Origin: Syngnathus acus
Lineage: Eukaryota > Chordata > Actinopteri > Syngnathiformes > Syngnathidae
NCBI RefSeq assembly: GCF_901709675.1
Contig: NC_051092.1
Span: forward strand, 10,992,491 to 11,056,490
DNA: 64,000 nt
Direction: 5' to 3'
The notes beneath the pieces are model-generated. The model had not been told where the DNA came from. It saw nothing but the letters and a program-made list of their open reading frames with translations, and ran no database searches. Shown piece by piece: positions 58,601 through 64,000 of this stretch (position 1 is the stretch's first letter; every line of letters starts with the position of its first letter). The translations under genes and the position numbers were made by a program.

Positions 58601-59972
58601 ACCACGCCACTCTCTCCAACCCCAGAGGCTCCCGCTGCCATTACTCAGCAACTTCAATCCTCCGCCTCCTTGGATGGGTCTGCGTCGTCTTCTGCGTCTG
58701 CAGCGTTTGAACCAATGAAGTCAGACCCGTCTGAACGTGAGTATGCTTATCTGGTCATGTTTTAGTTTGTAGAGTTTGGTGCTCCGCTGAAAGCGAACAA
58801 GTCATAGTGAACTATCCCTTGACAATTCTGATAAAAAAAATAAAATAAAAAAAACAAACGTAATGGGCGGAAAAGAAATATATATATAATGTTAAAAAAT
58901 GCACAATAAGTACCTAGCAGTACACTTTGGACTTGTTTTAGCTGGCCTGGGGCTTTAGTCATATGGCAGGAACATAGGATCAATTTCATTGAGCAGTCAA
59001 TTTTGTTACAAACATGAAGCAGAAGTTGAAACAAAGATGTTTATATATATTTTATACAATTTATAAGCTACGTTATCGTTTGAAAACCGTTGGCAACTAT
59101 GTGTCATGCTGTCATTTTTCAATATCAGGAAAAGCATGCTATATGAAAATGTCGGTGTTTGTTTTCAACCTTCTGTGTCAGCTGTATTGCAGACAACAGT
59201 GTTACGTTTAATTCCTTAGTGTTGTTTCACAAATGTAGGATAACAGCGTCCTTTTTACAATGCAGGCTTCAGTAAAAAATGTGTTGCTCTATTTCTAATG
59301 ATTTCTACAGTGCTGGACTTTCCCAAAGAACTTTCGGAAATGTTTGATCCGACAAAAGGTAAATAAAAATGTCTGCCAAATCTCTGCAATGTGAAAGTAA
59401 CCTTTAGAGAAAATGCACTTGCATACAGTATCCATTCTTTATTTTGCAGAGATCATGAGTGGAGATTTGTTGGAAGACTTGATGTCATCAGAAGGTGAGA
59501 CAAAGAAAATTAAAAAAAGAAAATAGCAACTTTAAGGGGGTAGGGGTGGCATTGGGATTGAGCCCTAAGTGTTGACCACACACCATTGATGCAAGTCGTA
59601 AATACTGAACACGTTTAACGTTGACGGCCCGACCTTTTTGTGAACAGATGAGAAATCACTCTCGCATAACTAGCACCGCAGCATAATCAGTCAAGGTATT
59701 CTTTTAAAAATATCCGATGACTGACTTTCATCAGAATGGTAGAGAAATGCACTAAATTAGCCTGATTAGCAGCATGTGTTACCATGCTTAAGTCAAATTC
59801 TATTATTTTCTTGTGTGGCTTGGCCTTATATATTTCTCTTCCCGTTCTGCCTTTAGTGTTCTCGCCGCTTCTGCGTCTGTCGCCTCCACCAAGTGACCAT
59901 GACTACATATACAACTTGGATGAGACAGAAGGCCTGTGTGACCTCTTTGATGTCCCCATTTTAAACCTCTGA
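55623..59972 (+). CDS. e2f4: Transcription factor E2F4
   Basis: Eleven exons: 55623-55787, 56655-56764, 57171-57332, 57681-57724, 57833-57897, 57980-58147, 58296-58386, 58590-58736, 59311-59358, 59450-59494 and 59857-59972; 386 aa (human 413). Repressive/ activating E2F that binds DNA with a DP partner and pocket proteins p107/p130 in G0/G1. The winged-helix DNA-binding domain is about residues 18-84, with the [12 protein letters not shown] motif; the DP dimerisation/marked-box region follows ([16 protein letters not shown], then [10 protein letters not shown] and [20 protein letters not shown]). A Ser/Ala-rich linker replaces the human poly-Ser. The tail ends [20 protein letters not shown], the pocket-protein binding motif. 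Exons 3 and 4 are joined by an AT-AC intron (57333-57680): donor ATATCC, branch CCCTTAAC. Without it the frame stops at 57343. Confidence 0.95.
57333..57680 (+). other. U12-type AT-AC intron of e2f4
   Basis: The intron starts ATATCCATTT (U12 donor consensus ATATCCTT), has GACCCTTAAC at 57661-57670 (branch consensus TTCCTTRAC) and ends AC at 57680, 11 nt after the branch A. Splicing gives ...[16 protein letters not shown], aligned with human NSC-LAYVTHEDICRCF. No GT-AG pair nearby gives an intact frame. Confidence 0.9.
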
Positions 59973-61450
59973 CCCAAAGACGGCCATCGCAGTGGAGAAC
60001 CCCCTCCAAGTTAATGCCGCCCTAACTCTCTTCATGTTCTGTGAAGGTGAGCGTGAAACAACGCAAACCAAATCCGAGCGTTGACAAGACTCCTTTGAAT
60101 GCGGATTTCAACCTGAGCTCAGCTTTAGCCACATGAGGAAAACACTGGCATGATGAAAACCTTTTATTTTCAGCTTTTCCAAGAATCTGAACAACTGAAA
60201 AAGTCTATTTTTGGATTGTTGTTTATATGTGTTACATCGCTATATGTACTTGCAAATGAATGTGTGCAGGCTTTACGCCTGTGTGCATAATATGTGAGAT
60301 TTTTAATAAGTCCAGAGTCTTCATGAGGAAAAGAAATAAAATAAATTTCTTATCAGGTCCAGAGTCATGACAACTTAACGGAGAGCAGCCTTTATCACCC
60401 ACCAGCTGCTCACACATGGCTCGAATCAGTCCAAACGCAGCTGGTTATATATGCACTATCTTTGTGTACATACAGAATATATATTTTGTCTTAGCAGGAC
60501 AGCATCCCAGTTTATTGTCTAACAAGCAAAATTTGTAGTGCAGAGAAATAGTGGACAAGTACAGCTATCAGACTCAAAGTAAACATCAAAGGTTTTTTAA
60601 TCGATATAAATATGTAAAAATTGAGGTGTGTTTTTTTTATTTTTAATAACCTCACTGTACAATTGTATCACTGAATCCTGTTGCCGTTTCCCTGAGTTCA
60701 CTATAAAGGCAAATGTGCAAAGGACCAAAAAAATAATACCGTGGTAAGAGGAATGTTAACGTTTGACAGATTTTATTCTTTTAACATTTGTTTTTCCCTT
60801 TAGGTAGTTGAACATTGCGGTGTGTTTTTAAAGAATTTGGATGTTTTATTTTTTTGTTTTAAACTATCTTGCTCAAGTTAATACACTTGAACTTGACATG
60901 CTTTATTTTCAAAGTCCTTGAAAGTTATATTATTTATATGTAACATAAGAGATTTGGCAAATACCAATGTACTCCCCTCTGCCAATTTTTTTTTCATGAT
61001 TTGCCTTGCAGCTTTGTCTAGTAATTGTCATGTATTTTGTTCAGTTGGGTGTAAAAAGCATGCTTCTTTTTTAACGCAATGATGTACTGTTTTTTTTTTA
61101 GTTCATCATTTATGCTCATCATACAGTAAGTAGATACACATTTGTTTTTTTACTCCTTTTGAAATGATTCCATTGCCCTTTTCACCTTTGTACAGTACAT
61201 GTACATGGAGCAGATCCACTGTTACTGTTTGACAAATTTAATCATTTTACATGTATTCTGTCAAATCCCTTGTGTATTTTTATTTCCCAAACACTGCACA
61301 TATGCTAAATAGAATAGCTTTTTGTTTTGTTTTTGGAGGGGGGCGTCTGCTAGCTACATTAAAGGATTGTTGTGATGTTCACTCATTCAATTTATTTTAC
61401 TGGACCCGTCTATTATCTATATATTTGATTTATTCCACTTAAAAGTAGCT
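59973..61450 (+). other. e2f4 3'UTR and flank
   Basis: AT-rich sequence after the e2f4 stop. AATAAA occurs at 60335-60345 ('aagaaataaaataaattt'), a plausible poly(A) signal; the end could be further right. No coding exon. Confidence 0.45.
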
Positions 61451-64000
61451 AGAAGTGATTATCAGTTTGTCCGGCATGGGTCTGGTAGGCGTTTAATAAT
61501 TTTCCCATGAACACCTCAGGGGGGCAGCTGGTTCACGTCTACGCACGCATTTTGTCATTTAGTAAAATACAAACAACATTGTAGAATGGACAACATTTAA
61601 CTAAGATCTCAAGTTTGAGCAGATATTCCTACTGAACTCTTGGATTTGTATCCCTCGGATTTTAGGGGGAAAATGTCCTACAAATTCTGTTTAGAAGATG
61701 ATTTTGAAAAGACGTTCCTGTGTTTCTTTTCAAAATACATTCATCCAATGTTTATTTGTTGTCATTCGCACCTTAAATCCCGAGAGTTTATCACGATGTG
61801 ACTCCAAATATATACAAATTGCATGCTTTATGTTAAAAACAATGGGTGAAACTGCGAATCGTGACCCTTTCAATCCACATTACAAAATATCATAAATTCT
61901 GGCTTTATTTTGAAATTACCCAATCGGAATCGGTGTATCAAAATCCGTTAACTTTTCGACTGGAAAATCTTTGCTCGAGTATTTAACTAACCCGGAACTT
62001 TAAATTAATCCAACTATTCAAGAAATCACATCTCGTTGTTCTGGACCTGTTTTGAACGCAGTTCAGCAAGTTATCTTTGAGTAGTGACTTTTTCAAGCCT
62101 GACTTGACTTTGCCTCTTCTGCGTGGAGAACAGATCGCAGCAAATGTCCCTCGCTGCGAGGGCAACGGTTCCTACGGGAGAGAAACCCACTACTACTTAC
62201 ATTTTCTAATCAGGTAGGACGCATTATCCTTATTTCCATGCACTTCCTCCAACAAAGCTGTGCTATGATATATTATATACGCGTATGACTAACCGCGCGA
62301 TCCGTTTATGGACGTTTTCTTTTCGGCTTTCCTTTTTTTTTCTCCCCAAAAAATTAACGGACACGGGAAAAGATACACTTTTGAGTTGACTGAAGTGGGC
62401 TGCTATAGATGGGTAATAACCCATATAATAAACAACTACCGCTTCTGGATTAAGTGTTCTCTGTCTGTGTCATTGTATTATCTGTTTACTTCACATGTGA
62501 CATTATTTTGCATTCAGATTTTTTAGTTGTGTTTGTGTGTGGCGGTAGCCTGTCAGATGACACTGTTGGGCATCTGAGAGTCCCCCTCCTCTCTACACAG
62601 TACACATGGAGGTGATGGGTTGGGGGCCTTTAAGACACACTTGTCCATAAGCAAACAAAAGGTCTAAAAGGAATTACTTGTGGCATTAGGCTTAACAAAG
62701 CCAACTGGCCGTGGATGAACACACAATCACTGAGAGATGCTGAACATGTCATTTTACATTTAATGCCCCCCAGAGTAGGTTACATAGGAGCTGTCCTAAA
62801 GTCTAATCCGGTGTTTGATGATGCTGCTACAAATTAGCCACAAAACCTGTATAATCCCTTGATGACCTAAATAATATTTTTCTTGAAATAAGATCATTTA
62901 AAAAAAATAACTTTAAAAAATCCTCAGGCTTTCTTCTTGATGAAACATTTGACAATGGCTATGATTTATTTTCCAAAATGCTCAGTAATTTTTTATCAGC
63001 ACTCAAATGTGACCAAAATAAAATAAATGCTACTCACCAGCAACGTTTGCTGAACTTGTTTTGATTTGCAGTCAAGCATCAGTTTATCCTGAGCCGAAGG
63101 CAGGCACTTGCATGAACATGTAAGGACAGGCAGGCCAAGTGTGCTTCATCATCTGATGGAGGAACATATTATTCAGCTTTGGGAACATTTACTCTTTTGC
63201 AAGAACATTTGCTCTACTTTAGCATCAACACTGTACTGCCAAAGGAATAATGACTCTACTTACCCATCCAATTATTGTGGTCAAGGCTGCGGGAAAATGA
63301 GTTGTAAATTAGTCACAGGGCACGATCATCAATCATATATTGTGTATATGTGTAATTTAATTATACATGTATATTATGTTGCAGGAACAGTTGTTCTTAT
63401 ACAGAAACATTCTTTCTGGTGCTGGGACATTCACTTTTGTCTATTGAAGCAGCCATATTTGAAGGTTTCAGTGCTTGTGGAGGCTGCTGATACGAGTCAA
63501 CGATACTTAAGGCAAACAAAAGCTGACATTTTTTCTTCCTCAGTAAGTAGTTGGTGCTATGTTAATCCAGGAACAATAATTTTTTTGTGAGTTTATTTAT
63601 GATTTTAGAATTGCTGATTCCATGTTTTGTTTTTGTATTTTTTTTTATTTTATTTTTTTTAGAAAATACCATCAAGATGGTGACCACTTTTTACATTGCT
63701 ACTTTGATAGCAGAGCCCCAGTTTCCCCCTTTTTGAGATGAGTCATACTCATAAATCGCTCCAGAAGAATCTCACATTCTTATAAAATCTCTTCCGGATT
63801 ATGGCAGGAGTTTTATTGCCGTGAGCTGACCTTTTGTTGCGACTGCACATTTAAGTTTCTCAACACCCAGGTTGTCCTCACTACACAGTCAATGTGATCC
63901 AAAACAAACATGCTGCAATTGATTAAACTACAGCGACTCTTCAGGACTATTTCAGAAGTTGCCTCAGGATAAGTGAAGTGAACCCGGCAAAGACATGGGG
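61451..64000. other. Intergenic; weak candidate first exon near 62100-62216
   Basis: Sequence around 62100-62216 is less AT-rich than its surroundings and ends in a usable plus-strand donor (taatcag|gtagga), so a non-coding first exon of a downstream gene is possible. No protein-coding exon is recognised. The 160-codon frame at 63108-63590 has no similarity I recognise and ordinary base composition. Confidence 0.3.

Noticed and set aside
63108-63590. 160-codon plus-strand frame
   Set aside because: No recognisable domain, no clear splice signals, ordinary intergenic composition; long enough to arise by chance in 64 kb.

Overview
The window is animal nuclear DNA, almost certainly from a ray-finned (teleost) fish. 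Coding sequence is split into short exons with GT-AG introns, and every recognisable protein is a vertebrate orthologue. The intergenic space is rich in SINE and LINE-L2 tails, Tc1- and hAT-type MITEs and long microsatellites, as is usual in fish. There are no prokaryotic features, so no operons, ribosome binding sites or CRISPR arrays are expected. Six protein-coding genes could be modelled exon by exon with consistent phases.

Layout, left to right: tigar (+, CDS 1716-6081); an fgf23-like gene (-, 8020-9296); a 1.5 kb satellite array (10375-11885); fgf6 (-, 17032-21895), whose 3'UTR may reach back to about 12.9 kb; slc45a3/prostein (-, CDS 25225-31286, probable non-coding first exon near 44.6-44.8 kb); the c12orf4 homologue (-, 48090-54032, 13 coding exons, 552 aa); and e2f4 (+, 55623-59972, 11 exons, 386 aa). 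From 60 to 64 kb I see only the e2f4 3'UTR and a weak candidate for the start of another transcript. Between 32 and 44 kb I see no coding exon, only repeats inside the long first intron of slc45a3.

The order tigar(+)-fgf23(-)-fgf6(-)-c12orf4(-) matches the human 12p13 block TIGAR-FGF23-FGF6-C12orf4 in order and orientation. It differs by slc45a3 lying between fgf6 and c12orf4, and by e2f4 as the right neighbour. This suggests one of the two copies left by the teleost genome duplication, probably the 'b' copy (inference from memory of synteny, not tested).

The two most interesting signals are these. First, the fgf23-like gene keeps a signal peptide, the exact 104-nt FGF middle exon, an RQRR cleavage site and two DPL tail motifs like the two Klotho-binding repeats of FGF23, but lacks about 25-40 residues of the FGF beta-trefoil. 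It could encode a tail-dominant secreted factor, possibly a Klotho-binding antagonist. Second, one e2f4 intron can only be spliced as a minor-spliceosome AT-AC (U12-type) intron; under GT-AG rules the reading frame stops. A nested satellite/MITE array, MITE pairs and a local duplication near the slc45a3 first exon are secondary observations.
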